Shown here: positions 25,049-32,766 of the stretch, piece after piece
Numbering within the stretch: the first letter of the stretch is position 1
Layout of the letters: each line of letters starts with the position of its first letter
Assembly (NCBI RefSeq): GCF_000336755.1
Contig: NZ_AOLK01000022.1
Span: 320,748 to 384,747, forward strand
Direction: 5' to 3'
Length of the DNA: 64,000 nt
Source: Haloferax elongans ATCC BAA-1513
GTDB taxonomy: Archaea > Halobacteriota > Halobacteria > Halobacteriales > Haloferacaceae
The notes under the pieces: model-generated
Told to the model about the DNA's origin: nothing
Database searches by the model: none
What the model saw: only the letters and a program-made list of their open reading frames with translations
Position numbers and translations under genes: made by a program

Positions 25049-26343
25049 GCGGACCACTCCCATCCCTCGACGGTTACGGTTTCGCCTTCGTCGTACCCCT
25101 CCAACTCCTCGGGGACGACGACCCAGCCATCAGAGCGCGCGACGCTGGAGAGGATTCCCGACCCACTCGTTCGGGTCGGCTCCGCAGTGGGTGTGTCGCT
25201 GGTGGCAGCGTCGTCGTCGTTTCGGGAGTCGTCACCGCCTTCGTAGTCGAGTCGGACCCGTGCGAACGTCCGCGTCCCCGGTGAACTCGGTATCTTCCGA
25301 GTGAGCGTGGCTTCGACGGTCGGGACAGGATGGTCGGTGAGCCTGCCGACGTGTTTCAGCACCGGGCGAAGGAACTGGAAGGCGTTGACGATGCAGGCGA
25401 CCGGGTAGCCCGGAAGCATCACGACGGGCGTGTCCTCGACGACCCCGAGCGCGACGGGATGGCCGGGTTTGAGCGCGACACCGTGGACGAGCACCTCACC
25501 GAGTTCGGCGACCACGTCGGGGACGAGGTCGCGCTCGCCGACAGACGACCCGCCAGTCGTGACGACCACGTCGTGGTCGAGGTCCGACTGGATGGCCTCG
25601 CGCAGGCGGTCGGCGTCGTCGACGACGATGTCTCGATAGGTTGCCTCGCCACCCCAGCGTTCGACCAGTCGTGAGACGGTCAGCCCGTTCGTCTCGATGA
25701 CTTCGCCCGGGTCGGGGTCGGATTCGACGAGTTCCTCGCCGGTCGGGATGACCGAGACGCGCGGGCGTTCGTAGACGGCGACGTCCTCGACGCCGACAGA
25801 CCGAAGCAATCCGAGGTCAGAGGGGCGTAGTTCGTGTCCGGCGTCGAAGAGCGTCTCTCCTTCGCGGACGTCTTCGCCGCGCTCGCCGACGTTCTTCCCC
25901 TCGGCGAGTGCTCGAAAGACCTCCAGTTCGTCGCCGACGCGTTCCGTGTCTTCGACCTTGACGACGGCGTTTGCACCGTCTGGAACGTCGCTTCCGGTGT
26001 GGACCCTAATCGCAGTGCCGGGCGTGACGGTTCGGTCGCTGCCGTCGCTGTCGTCACTGTCGCCGTTGCTGTCGTCGGTGACACGGAGGACAGCCGGGCT
26101 GCGGCTGCTGGCTCCGTAGGTGTCGCTGGCGCGGACGGCGTACCCGTCCATCGCAGCGCGGTCGTATCCGGGAACGTCGGTCGGGGCGACGGCCGGTTCC
26201 GCGAGTGCGCGACCGTCGGCATCGACCAGTTCGACACGTTCTGTCCGCTCGTGTGGCGTGACTGCCGCGAGGAGCGTCTCGCGAGCGTCTGCGAGCCGCG
26301 TTCGCTCCTTGAACCCGGCCGTGCGCCGGTCGTCGTGAACCAT
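25045..26343 (-). CDS. moeA: MoeA-like molybdopterin molybdenumtransferase
   Basis: This 432-residue MoeA without extra domain has VPGYDRAAMDGYAVRASD, VSVIPTGEELVESD, a canonical VVTTGGSSVGERDLV motif and MLPGYPVACIV, followed by a C-terminal beta-barrel domain. A low-complexity Ser/Asp insertion (NGDSDDSDGSDRT) in domain II and another near residue 390 are typical halophile surface loops. It catalyses metal insertion into molybdopterin. It is first in a two-gene operon with the PBP-fused paralogue, so the pair may divide metal specificity (Mo versus W) or form a heteromer. Confidence 0.94.
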   Translation of the reverse strand: MVHDDRRTAGFKERTRLADARETLLAAVTPHERTERVELVDADGRALAEPAVAPTDVPGYDRAAMDGYAVRASDTYGASSRSPAVLRVTDDSNGDSDDSDGSDRTVTPGTAIRVHTGSDVPDGANAVVKVEDTERVGDELEVFRALAEGKNVGERGEDVREGETLFDAGHELRPSDLGLLRSVGVEDVAVYERPRVSVIPTGEELVESDPDPGEVIETNGLTVSRLVERWGGEATYRDIVVDDADRLREAIQSDLDHDVVVTTGGSSVGERDLVPDVVAELGEVLVHGVALKPGHPVALGVVEDTPVVMLPGYPVACIVNAFQFLRPVLKHVGRLTDHPVPTVEATLTRKIPSSPGTRTFARVRLDYEGGDDSRNDDDAATSDTPTAEPTRTSGSGILSSVARSDGWVVVPEELEGYDEGETVTVEGWEWSA

Positions 26344-26418
26344 GGCTCTCCTTCGGTGCCGGAGACAAAAAGCACCGGCCTCGACCCGGTAGTGGCGGTC
26401 GGTTTTGCCGCATCAATT

Positions 26419-26438
26419 CCCCCGCGTGCATGTGGGGG
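26419..26438. promoter_or_regulatory. GC-rich hairpin between divergent moeA and hsp20
   Basis: CCCCCGCG TGCA TGTGGGGG can form an 8-base-pair stem (six G-C pairs and two G-T wobbles) with a TGCA loop. It sits in the divergent promoter region, about 40 bases before the hsp20 ATG. It may be an operator or a leader hairpin. It is very similar in design (C5...TGCA...G5) to the hairpin before dnaG. Confidence 0.4.
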
Positions 26439-26477
26439 ACCGTCGGGTTTTTCGACCCTCCCTCCTAAGAACCGTTC

Positions 26478-26891
26478 ATGTCAACACTGCGCGACGCGCT
26501 GTCCGAACTGCCGGACGCGGTGTTCGCCGACCTGTTGGAGTCCGAAACAGCGTATCTGTTGGTCCTCGACCTCCCCGGTGTGACCGCAGAGACCGCGGAC
26601 CTCCGCGTAGAGAAGGGACGACTGGTCGTCGAAGCGCGACGCGACAAGCACCTCCCATCTGAGTTCGACTACGTCCGCGAGGAGCGCCCGCTGTTCCTCG
26701 ACGCCGAACTCCCGCTGCCGCCGGACGCCGTCGGTGACGACGCCGAGGCGACGATGGAACGCGGCGTCCTCGAAGTTCGCCTCCCGAAGCGGGCGGCCGC
26801 CCCCGAGCGGACCATCCCAATTACCGCCGGCGACGACTCCGAGGAAGCCTCGTCGGCCCACAGGACGCAAACCGGTGACGACGGCGCCTGA
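26478..26891 (+). CDS. Hsp20/alpha-crystallin-type small heat shock protein
   Basis: This 137-residue protein has an alpha-crystallin domain: AYLLVLDLPGVTAETADLRVEKGRLVVEARR, then EAELPLPPDAV-like and GVLEVRLPKR, the latter matching the conserved GxLxIxLPK motif near the end of the domain. It probably prevents aggregation of unfolded proteins. The C-terminal tail is acidic and lacks a clear IxI motif (TIPITAG is the nearest). It is followed 8 bases later by the UbiB-like kinase gene. Confidence 0.9.
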   Translation: MSTLRDALSELPDAVFADLLESETAYLLVLDLPGVTAETADLRVEKGRLVVEARRDKHLPSEFDYVREERPLFLDAELPLPPDAVGDDAEATMERGVLEVRLPKRAAAPERTIPITAGDDSEEASSAHRTQTGDDGA

Positions 26892-26899
26892 CGAGGCGG

Positions 26900-28576
26900 G
26901 TGGTCACGCTGGTTAATCTCCGCGCCTACTGGCGGTTCCTCGTCGTCATCTACCAGTTCTTCCCGCTTATCGTCGCGTACACCCGCGACAGGCGGAAGTA
27001 CGTGTTCTTCGGCGGTAGCAGACGCGTCTCTTCGGAGACGCGACGCGAACGCGCCGAGATACTGCTCGAGTCGCTGCTGACGCTCGGGCCAACGTTCATC
27101 AAACTCGGCCAACTCCTGTCGACGCGCCCCGACATCCTCCCACCAGAGTACATCGACGTTCTCGGGAGTCTGCAAGACGACGTTCCACCGGCACCGTGGT
27201 CCGAATCGAAGGTCGTCCTCGAAGAGGAACTCGGCCCGGTCGACGAGGCGTTCGACTCGTTCGACACCGACCCGATTAGCGGAGCAAGTCTCGGACAGGT
27301 GTACGTCGCGGAGTACGGCGGCGAGAAAGTCGCCGTGAAGATTCGTCGCCCCGGTATCGAGGAGTTGGTCGAAGCCGACCTTCGCGCGATTCGGTGGTTG
27401 CTGCCGCTGCTCATGCGCTTTATCGGGCAGTCTCGCGCGTTCTCGCTGGAGAACCTCGCCGACGAGTTCGCGAAGACCATCCGCGAAGAGATGGACTACG
27501 ACGAGGAAGCGCGGACGCTCCGCGAGATTCAGCAGAACTTCGAAGACGACGACGCAATCGTCATCCCCGAGCCGGTACCCGAGCGCTCCGACGACCGCGT
27601 CCTGACGATGGAGTACCTCCCGGGAACGAAGATAAACGACGTCGCCGCCCTCGACGAACTCGGTATCGACCGGACCGAGTTGGCGACGAACCTCCAGCGG
27701 ACCTACCTCCAGATGATTGTCGAAGACGGCGTCTTCCACGCCGACCCGCACCCGGGGAACCTCTCGGTGACAGACGACGGTCGCATCATCTTCTACGACT
27801 TCGGGATGCACGGCGAGGTCGACCCGTTCATCCAGGAGAAAATCGTCGAGTTCTACATCGCCGTCGCCAATCAGGACGTCGACGCCATCCTCGATACGCT
27901 CATCGAGATGGGGACGCTCAGCCCCAACGTCGACCGGCAGGTGATGGGCGACGTGATGGAACTCGCCATCGCCGACGCCCGCGGCGACGACATCGAGCAG
28001 TACCGGGTGAACCAAATCCTCGAACAGGTCGAATCGACCATCTACGAGTTCCCGCTTCGACTCCCCCGAAACCTCGCGCTCGTACTTCGCGTGGCCGGGG
28101 TCGTCGAAGGCGTCTGTGTCACCCTCGACCCCAATTTCGATTTCATCTCGGTCGCGACGGACTACCTCACCGAACAGGGGTACCGCGAGGAGAGCGTCCA
28201 GAAAATCATCGAAAACGCCGGTCAGCAGGGACAGCAAACCGTCAAGTCGCTGATTCGCGTCCCGCCGAAACTCGAACGCGTCCTCGACAGGGCCGACCGC
28301 GACAACCTGACGGTGAACGTCCGACTCGAAGACAGCCGAGGCGTCCTCGACAAACTCGCAAAACGGCTCGTCTACGGCATCTTCCTGTCGTTCGGCTTCG
28401 TCTCCACGATTATCGTCTACACGTTGGAACCACAGAACTTCGTCGCAGTCGGCGCTGCTGGCCTTCCGACGGCAGCCGTTGCCATCCTCCTGTGGCGCTC
28501 GTTCCGCACTCGTACGGGAATCAAGGCGAAGCCGCAGTTTACTCGGCAAAACCTCAGGGAGCGCCGTGAAGAGTAA
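26900..28576 (+). CDS. ABC1/UbiB family atypical kinase
   Basis: This 558-residue protein (GTG start) has the UbiB family signature FIKLGQLLSTRPDILP (K68-x-x-Q71), the Ala-rich loop equivalent SGASLGQVY, catalytic GEKVAVKIRRPG, HADPHPGNLS and the metal-binding YDFGMHG. Two transmembrane helices lie near the C-terminus (about 492-540). Family members use ATP to support isoprenoid-lipid (quinone) metabolism. Haloarchaea use menaquinone, so a role in quinone homeostasis is plausible. It starts 8 bases after hsp20 and is likely co-transcribed. Confidence 0.93.
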   Translation: MVTLVNLRAYWRFLVVIYQFFPLIVAYTRDRRKYVFFGGSRRVSSETRRERAEILLESLLTLGPTFIKLGQLLSTRPDILPPEYIDVLGSLQDDVPPAPWSESKVVLEEELGPVDEAFDSFDTDPISGASLGQVYVAEYGGEKVAVKIRRPGIEELVEADLRAIRWLLPLLMRFIGQSRAFSLENLADEFAKTIREEMDYDEEARTLREIQQNFEDDDAIVIPEPVPERSDDRVLTMEYLPGTKINDVAALDELGIDRTELATNLQRTYLQMIVEDGVFHADPHPGNLSVTDDGRIIFYDFGMHGEVDPFIQEKIVEFYIAVANQDVDAILDTLIEMGTLSPNVDRQVMGDVMELAIADARGDDIEQYRVNQILEQVESTIYEFPLRLPRNLALVLRVAGVVEGVCVTLDPNFDFISVATDYLTEQGYREESVQKIIENAGQQGQQTVKSLIRVPPKLERVLDRADRDNLTVNVRLEDSRGVLDKLAKRLVYGIFLSFGFVSTIIVYTLEPQNFVAVGAAGLPTAAVAILLWRSFRTRTGIKAKPQFTRQNLRERREE

Positions 28577-28633
28577 TCAGCGGTGAGAATCAGACGCGTA
28601 AATTTATGCGCATCGAGCTAATTACTGACTGCC

Positions 28634-29065
28634 ATGACGGAGTGGCGGCCGGTACTCGGAGGCGTGTGTCTCGCCGCGAGTACCGAGGCCCTCGTCTACG
28701 CGATGACGGGGCAATTTACGCTTGTCGGCGGTATCACGGGGAGTGCACTCGCCGGCTACCTCATCGGCTGTGACCCCGCAGACGGTGCTTGGCACGGGAT
28801 GATGGCAGGCGTCGTCTGGGGCTCGATTCTCATGCCCCTCTCGATTCTCCTCACGTTCCTCAATCAGACACCGATTCTCTTTCCATTCCAGTACATCATG
28901 CCGTTCTTGGAGACATCGGGTGAGCTTACGACTGCGATTATGCTCGCACTCGCCATGCCGAACGTCGTTTCGGGGTCGCTCGGGAGTCTCGCCCGACGCG
29001 ACGCTAAGGGAACGTGGTTCGACCCGGCGATGGCGGAAGTCGAAGCAGTCGAAGACGCACAGTAG
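28634..29065 (+). CDS. DUF5518 membrane protein
   Basis: This 143-residue protein has about four hydrophobic segments with Gly-rich turns (GGITGSALAGYLIG, HGMMAGVVWGSILMPLSILL), matching the haloarchaeal DUF5518 family of glycine-zipper-like membrane proteins. The function is unknown. A TATA-like AAATTTATGC lies near 28601-28610, about 28 bases before the ATG, so it is probably leaderless and independent. Confidence 0.8.
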   Translation: MTEWRPVLGGVCLAASTEALVYAMTGQFTLVGGITGSALAGYLIGCDPADGAWHGMMAGVVWGSILMPLSILLTFLNQTPILFPFQYIMPFLETSGELTTAIMLALAMPNVVSGSLGSLARRDAKGTWFDPAMAEVEAVEDAQ

Positions 29066-29179
29066 TGACGGTGCGGTCGAGGCTTGCAATTCATTCTGCG
29101 CGTACCGCCTGTAATCTGACCCGTCGGCGCGTGTGACTGGCTACGAGAAGGCTTCCCGAGGGAGCGCCGTTCCAAACCG

Positions 29180-29186
29180 TTTATAG
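29180..29186 (+). promoter_or_regulatory. TATA box of eIF5A gene
   Basis: TTTATAG lies about 27 bases before the ATG at 29210. That spacing predicts a leaderless transcript. A GGGAGG stretch (29202-29207) is only two bases from the ATG, too close to act as a normal Shine-Dalgarno site. Confidence 0.55.
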
Positions 29187-29209
29187 CCTCCTTCCGATAA
29201 CGGGAGGAC

Positions 29210-29584
29210 ATGGCGAAAGAGCAGAAGCAGGTGCGCGAGCTCCAAGAAGGAAGCTACGTGATGATGGAAGAAAAGCCGTGCAAAATCTACGCCTACAGTA
29301 CCGCAAAGCCCGGGAAGCACGGCAGCGCGAAGGCACGCGTCGAAGCCCGCGGCGTCTTCGACAACAAGAAGCGCTCGCTCTCCCAGCCCGTCGACGCGAA
29401 GGTTTGGGTTCCCATCATCGAGCGAAAGCAGGGTCAGGTCGTCTCCGTCACCGGTGAGGACGCCCAGATCATGGACCTCGAAACCTACGAGACGTTCACG
29501 ATGCGCATCCCCGAGGACGAGGACCTCAACCCCGAAGACGAAATCGAGTACCTCGAATACGAAGGCCAGCGCAAGGTCGTCTAA
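29210..29584 (+). CDS. eif5A: Translation factor aIF5A (hypusine-containing)
   Basis: This 124-residue protein has the eIF5A two-domain pattern. The modification loop [17 protein letters not shown] carries the Lys (after PG) that becomes deoxyhypusine or hypusine. The C-terminal OB domain contains [22 protein letters not shown]. aIF5A relieves ribosome stalling. It is followed 15 bases later by the agmatinase-like gene, and a deoxyhypusine synthase is encoded about 4 kb downstream. This is a modification locus interrupted by an AT-rich island. Confidence 0.97.
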   Translation: MAKEQKQVRELQEGSYVMMEEKPCKIYAYSTAKPGKHGSAKARVEARGVFDNKKRSLSQPVDAKVWVPIIERKQGQVVSVTGEDAQIMDLETYETFTMRIPEDEDLNPEDEIEYLEYEGQRKVV

Positions 29585-29599
29585 ACGGAGGGTAGAGAG

Positions 29600-30409
29600 A
29601 TGTTCCCCGGGGCGATAGCCGACCGCGACGACGCAGACTACGTCGTGCTCGGCGCTCCGCTCGACATCTCCACCTCGTTCCAACCAGGAACCCGTTTCGG
29701 ACCGAATCGAATCCGTCGGTTCGCCGAGTCGTTCGATGACTACGACCGGCGCACCGACCACTTTTTCACCGACCTGAACGTCCACGACGCGGACGACGTC
29801 CGTGCGTGGGACGACGCACCCGAATACATCGAGTGGCTCACTGGGAGCGTCCGCGATATCGTCTGGGACGACGCCGTCCCGCTGCTCCTCGGCGGCGAAC
29901 ACACCATCACCGCCGCTGGCGTCGGCGGCGTCGAACCCGACGTGTTCGTCTGTCTCGACGCCCATCTCGACCTCCGCCGCGAGTACGACGGCAACGAATG
30001 GAGCCACGCTACTATCACCCGCCGCGTCCTCGACGAACTCGACGTGGATGAGGCTATCATCCTCGGCGCTCGCACCGGGTCGCCCGAGGAGTGGGAGCGC
30101 GCCGAGGCCGACGACGTGACCGTGGTCGAACCTGAGGACGTCCCCGACTGGGAACCAGAGTTCGACGATGACGACGCCGTCTATCTGAGCGTCGACATCG
30201 ACGCCGCCGACCCGGCGTTTGCACCCGGAACCGGCACGAAAGAGCCGTTCGGCCTCACCTCGCGTGAGATGCGCGATGTAGTTCGGTCGGTCGCCCCCTT
30301 CGCTGACGGCTTCGACGTGGTCGAAGTCAACGACCGAGACGACGGGCAATCAGCGTCGCTGGCGGCGAAGTTACTCCGCGAATTTGTCTTCTCGCAGGCA
30401 GACTCATAG
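29600..30409 (+). CDS. speB: Agmatinase/ureohydrolase family protein
   Basis: This 269-residue ureohydrolase has the manganese ligands in the usual motifs: LLGGEHTIT, FVCLDAHLDLR, WSHATI (the usual DxHxDxxxxxxGxxxSHG region, here with Leu replacing the second motif Asp) and YLSVDIDAADPAFAPG. In halophilic archaea an agmatinase-like protein next to eIF5A has been proposed to finish deoxyhypusine formation after an agmatine-type adduct is made. This arrangement fits that model. It could alternatively hydrolyse free agmatine to putrescine. Confidence 0.9.
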   Translation: MFPGAIADRDDADYVVLGAPLDISTSFQPGTRFGPNRIRRFAESFDDYDRRTDHFFTDLNVHDADDVRAWDDAPEYIEWLTGSVRDIVWDDAVPLLLGGEHTITAAGVGGVEPDVFVCLDAHLDLRREYDGNEWSHATITRRVLDELDVDEAIILGARTGSPEEWERAEADDVTVVEPEDVPDWEPEFDDDDAVYLSVDIDAADPAFAPGTGTKEPFGLTSREMRDVVRSVAPFADGFDVVEVNDRDDGQSASLAAKLLREFVFSQADS

Positions 30410-30414
30410 ATAGA

Positions 30415-30500
30415 GCAGTGTCTAAACTCTCTTTGAGCAGGTTTGAGAGTAGCATAGATCACTAGCTCTTCGACCTGCTCGTTCCTTATCTAGACAGTGC
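30415..30500. repeat. Nested inverted repeat at left edge of AT-rich island
   Basis: Two 28-base arms (30415-30442 and 30473-30500) face each other across 30 bases. The outer 10 bases (GCAGTGTCTA against TAGACAGTGC) pair at 9 of 10 positions, and the inner 8 (GAGCAGGT against ACCTGCTC) pair perfectly. The middle 10 bases have diverged. It begins 5 bases after the agmatinase stop, exactly where the base composition falls. It could be a bidirectional terminator or a relic of a mobile-element end. Confidence 0.5.
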
Positions 30501-30838
30501 CATAAATATATTCTAGTTAAAAATTTTGAATATTCTAACCCTGATATTTATTAAATGTTCTAATTTTAAATTAAATTAATTGTATAGAATAAGACAAACA
30601 AATACGAGTTGCCAATTGTGTGATTTATAACCAGATGTATTACTTGAACAAGCTCTCCCGCATCACTGTATGGATTCATTCTGCAATCAAATAAGTAGGT
30701 ACTTGCATACACGAGGACGGGGAGAACAACAACATCTGAACACGTTTCGAAGAATTATACACACTCGTATTATTCCTTCCTTTCTACACCGTGTTTTATC
30801 GTGTTTAGATAAAATGGAAGTCGAGGCTGGCTAGCTAC
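30501..30838. other. AT-rich intergenic DNA without a gene
   Basis: This stretch is extremely AT-rich for the window and holds no supportable reading frame on either strand. Repeated short motifs of the type ATnTTCTAA/G occur near 30510-30560. It separates the agmatinase-like gene from the convergent secreted-protein gene. Confidence 0.6.
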
Positions 30839-31933
30839 CTAACAAATATTAATTGCCATTGTTGCGGTTGCAACGACATGGCTACCAACCATCGCGTTGA
30901 ATTTGGTGTCATTTTTAATTTTCCCGATGGTGGAGTTTTTATAATACTCACTACACTCATTTTTACTTGAATCAATATCCTCAAACCAGCATCTACTCCC
31001 CGTTAGATACTCAAGCCGTTCTCTGAGGTCGTTGGGGTCAAAGTACCACTGTGCGATATCAGTCGTACCATCGCTTGGCTTGTCAGTTTGGTTTTCCATG
31101 TGCACGTCCTGCCGATTGTGGGTGACCTGATATGTTCCGGATGGCCCACCAGAGTAGCCTATTCCGTAAGTATGGCTGACTGTATCGTTTTCTCCGTTTG
31201 AAGGTGCCGTTCGTGAGATACCCGCAGATGTCGGACTAGTGGCAACTGCATCTGCCCACCTCTGTTGGCAAGTTTGAGTAGTTACCCTCTCATGATTGTT
31301 ATTCTCTTTTGCTGTCGAAATGTAATTGCAATTCGCAGCCCATAATTCAGAATTCTGTTTATTTGGATCGTTAATCATAGACATATCATATACGTGAATT
31401 TGCCCATGGCATTCGGATTTGCCATTATCTCCCTCAGCAACTGCACTCGGCGAGCCTTTAGGCATCCAATCACTTCCAATGCTAAGACCGTCAGACTGGA
31501 TTGATGGTTGGCCTCTGGTTTGGTAATCGTGGATAGTATTAGCATCCTCCATACTCGAACGGGCTTTTTCACCGAGGTTCTGGACCGATTCCCCATGATC
31601 TTTTTCACTAATTTCAGCGTAACCGACAAAACTCATTGGTACCCCGTCCGAACCAATTTTTAAAACGTAGGAGGCAGTGTACTGTCCCTGACTAGGTTCT
31701 GGGAGGGCGGTGACTGATTTAGGAACAGACTTTGATGAGTTCTTTAAGTTCTCAACCTTCTTTTGGATATCTTTGGCAGTCACAGGATTATTCTCTGTCC
31801 CCTTTAATTCAATAATCGGATTTTTCTTCGCACTCGTAGTTGCCGGTATTACTGACGCACCGGCACAGGCAGCGGCACTGGTTTTTAACAAATTTCTGCG
31901 ACCAATCACAGGGCGGTTGTCTTTGTTTGACAT
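30839..31933 (-). CDS. Tat-exported secreted protein, six cysteines, unknown family
   Basis: This 364-residue protein starts at ATG 31933, about 30 bases after a TATA-like TTATTAG. It begins MSNKDNRPVIGRRNLLKTSAAAC, a twin-arginine signal with probable cleavage after ATTSA. The mature part is rich in Asn, Ser, Thr and Gly, with at least five N-glycosylation sequons and six Cys (ECHG, NCNY, TCQQ, RCWF, ECSE and terminal NIC). No homologous domain is recognised. It is AT-rich in codon use, unlike all flanking genes, so it was probably acquired. Tat-exported proteins of this size include halocins, but no sequence match to a known halocin is seen. Confidence 0.75.
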   Translation of the reverse strand: MSNKDNRPVIGRRNLLKTSAAACAGASVIPATTSAKKNPIIELKGTENNPVTAKDIQKKVENLKNSSKSVPKSVTALPEPSQGQYTASYVLKIGSDGVPMSFVGYAEISEKDHGESVQNLGEKARSSMEDANTIHDYQTRGQPSIQSDGLSIGSDWMPKGSPSAVAEGDNGKSECHGQIHVYDMSMINDPNKQNSELWAANCNYISTAKENNNHERVTTQTCQQRWADAVATSPTSAGISRTAPSNGENDTVSHTYGIGYSGGPSGTYQVTHNRQDVHMENQTDKPSDGTTDIAQWYFDPNDLRERLEYLTGSRCWFEDIDSSKNECSEYYKNSTIGKIKNDTKFNAMVGSHVVATATMAINIC

Positions 31934-32225
31934 CCAAACAGTCAGTCTCATTCAATTAACTAATAAGTTATCATTCAGACTCAATTACATTAATGCGAGC
32001 TAGTTGAATACACCTACTAATACGGGTTGGGGATATCTATACTCAGCCCAGGTTTCTTAGATAGTTGTTCCCAGTATCTAATTTAGATTCAACAGCTTTA
32101 ATTAAAATCGGAGAGTGTGTCAATTCCTATCATATTTAGGAGCAATAGAAAGAACAGTGCTGTCAACTCCCTTCCTCCAGAAAATCTGCCTTAATTGGGT
32201 TGTATTTGAGATGAGAATATTAAAT
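31934..32225. other. AT-rich intergenic DNA with a 13-base palindrome
   Basis: About 290 bases without a convincing frame. It contains the promoter of the secreted-protein gene (TTATTAG-type TATA near 31964-31972 on the minus strand) and a palindrome ATCTAA-T-TTAGAT at 32076-32088. No RNA gene is recognised. Confidence 0.5.
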
Positions 32226-32513
32226 CTAATTTAAAGAGGTAGCATCCACGACTAATTTAAACAACGAACCAACAAGGCCACCAAACAAGAGTGTTAAACC
32301 AATAATCGCGACAATTAGTCCTAGTATTTTAGGAATTGGATAATACTCAGGAGCTACATTATATCCAAAGAATGCCACTAAACCGATATTGGAAATAAAT
32401 ACTCCTGCAATAAATACAATAATCAGACGTCTCATCTCTCGGTGAAGTGCATATGCCAGTGCAGTTTCAAAACTAATTGGGGGCTTGTTAGTAAGTTTCT
32501 CAGGGGGACTCAT
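32226..32513 (-). CDS. Small two-helix membrane protein, unknown family
   Basis: This 95-residue protein begins MSPPEKLTNKPPISF (ATG 32513; an alternative ATG lies at 32519). It has two transmembrane helices, LIIVFIAGVFISNIGLVAFF and ILGLIVAIIGLTLLFGGLVG, joined by a short exposed loop with YNVAPEYYPIPK. The TATA box TATTTATG at 32535-32543 places the transcription start at the ATG, so it should be leaderless. Base composition is AT-rich like the downstream secreted-protein gene on the same strand, suggesting one imported cassette. A role as an immunity or export helper for that protein is speculation. Confidence 0.65.
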   Translation of the reverse strand: MSPPEKLTNKPPISFETALAYALHREMRRLIIVFIAGVFISNIGLVAFFGYNVAPEYYPIPKILGLIVAIIGLTLLFGGLVGSLFKLVVDATSLN

Positions 32514-32534
32514 ATCCAATACTAATGAACGGTG

Positions 32535-32543
32535 ACATAAATA
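32535..32543 (-). promoter_or_regulatory. TATA box of small membrane protein gene
   Basis: On the minus strand the sequence reads TATTTATG-like, centred about 26 bases before the ATG at 32513. It supports that start and a leaderless transcript. Confidence 0.45.
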
Positions 32544-32766
32544 GTAACTGGCTACTTTTTGATTGCTCCTCTCACTTACATCATTGTACGTGATTTCTCG
32601 ATAATGGTAGTATATATTTTACATAAATTATCCAAATATTCTGACAGCAGGCATATCATATACTCAAGGGCACCATCGGAGTGATTCTGCTCTAGCCGTA
32701 CATGGCTGGTAAGAGTGTGTCTTGCAAATCCTACAAGCAGTACTAAAATAAGAGCGACAGACCACT

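Noticed and set aside
26669-28549. Minus-strand 626-codon frame opposite the UbiB-like gene
   Set aside because: Antisense shadow of a gene with intact kinase motifs on the plus strand; no recognisable domain of its own.
30410-32766. AT-rich island as an integrative element with att sites
   Set aside because: No integrase, no tRNA target and no convincing flanking direct repeat were seen, so only a transferred segment can be claimed.
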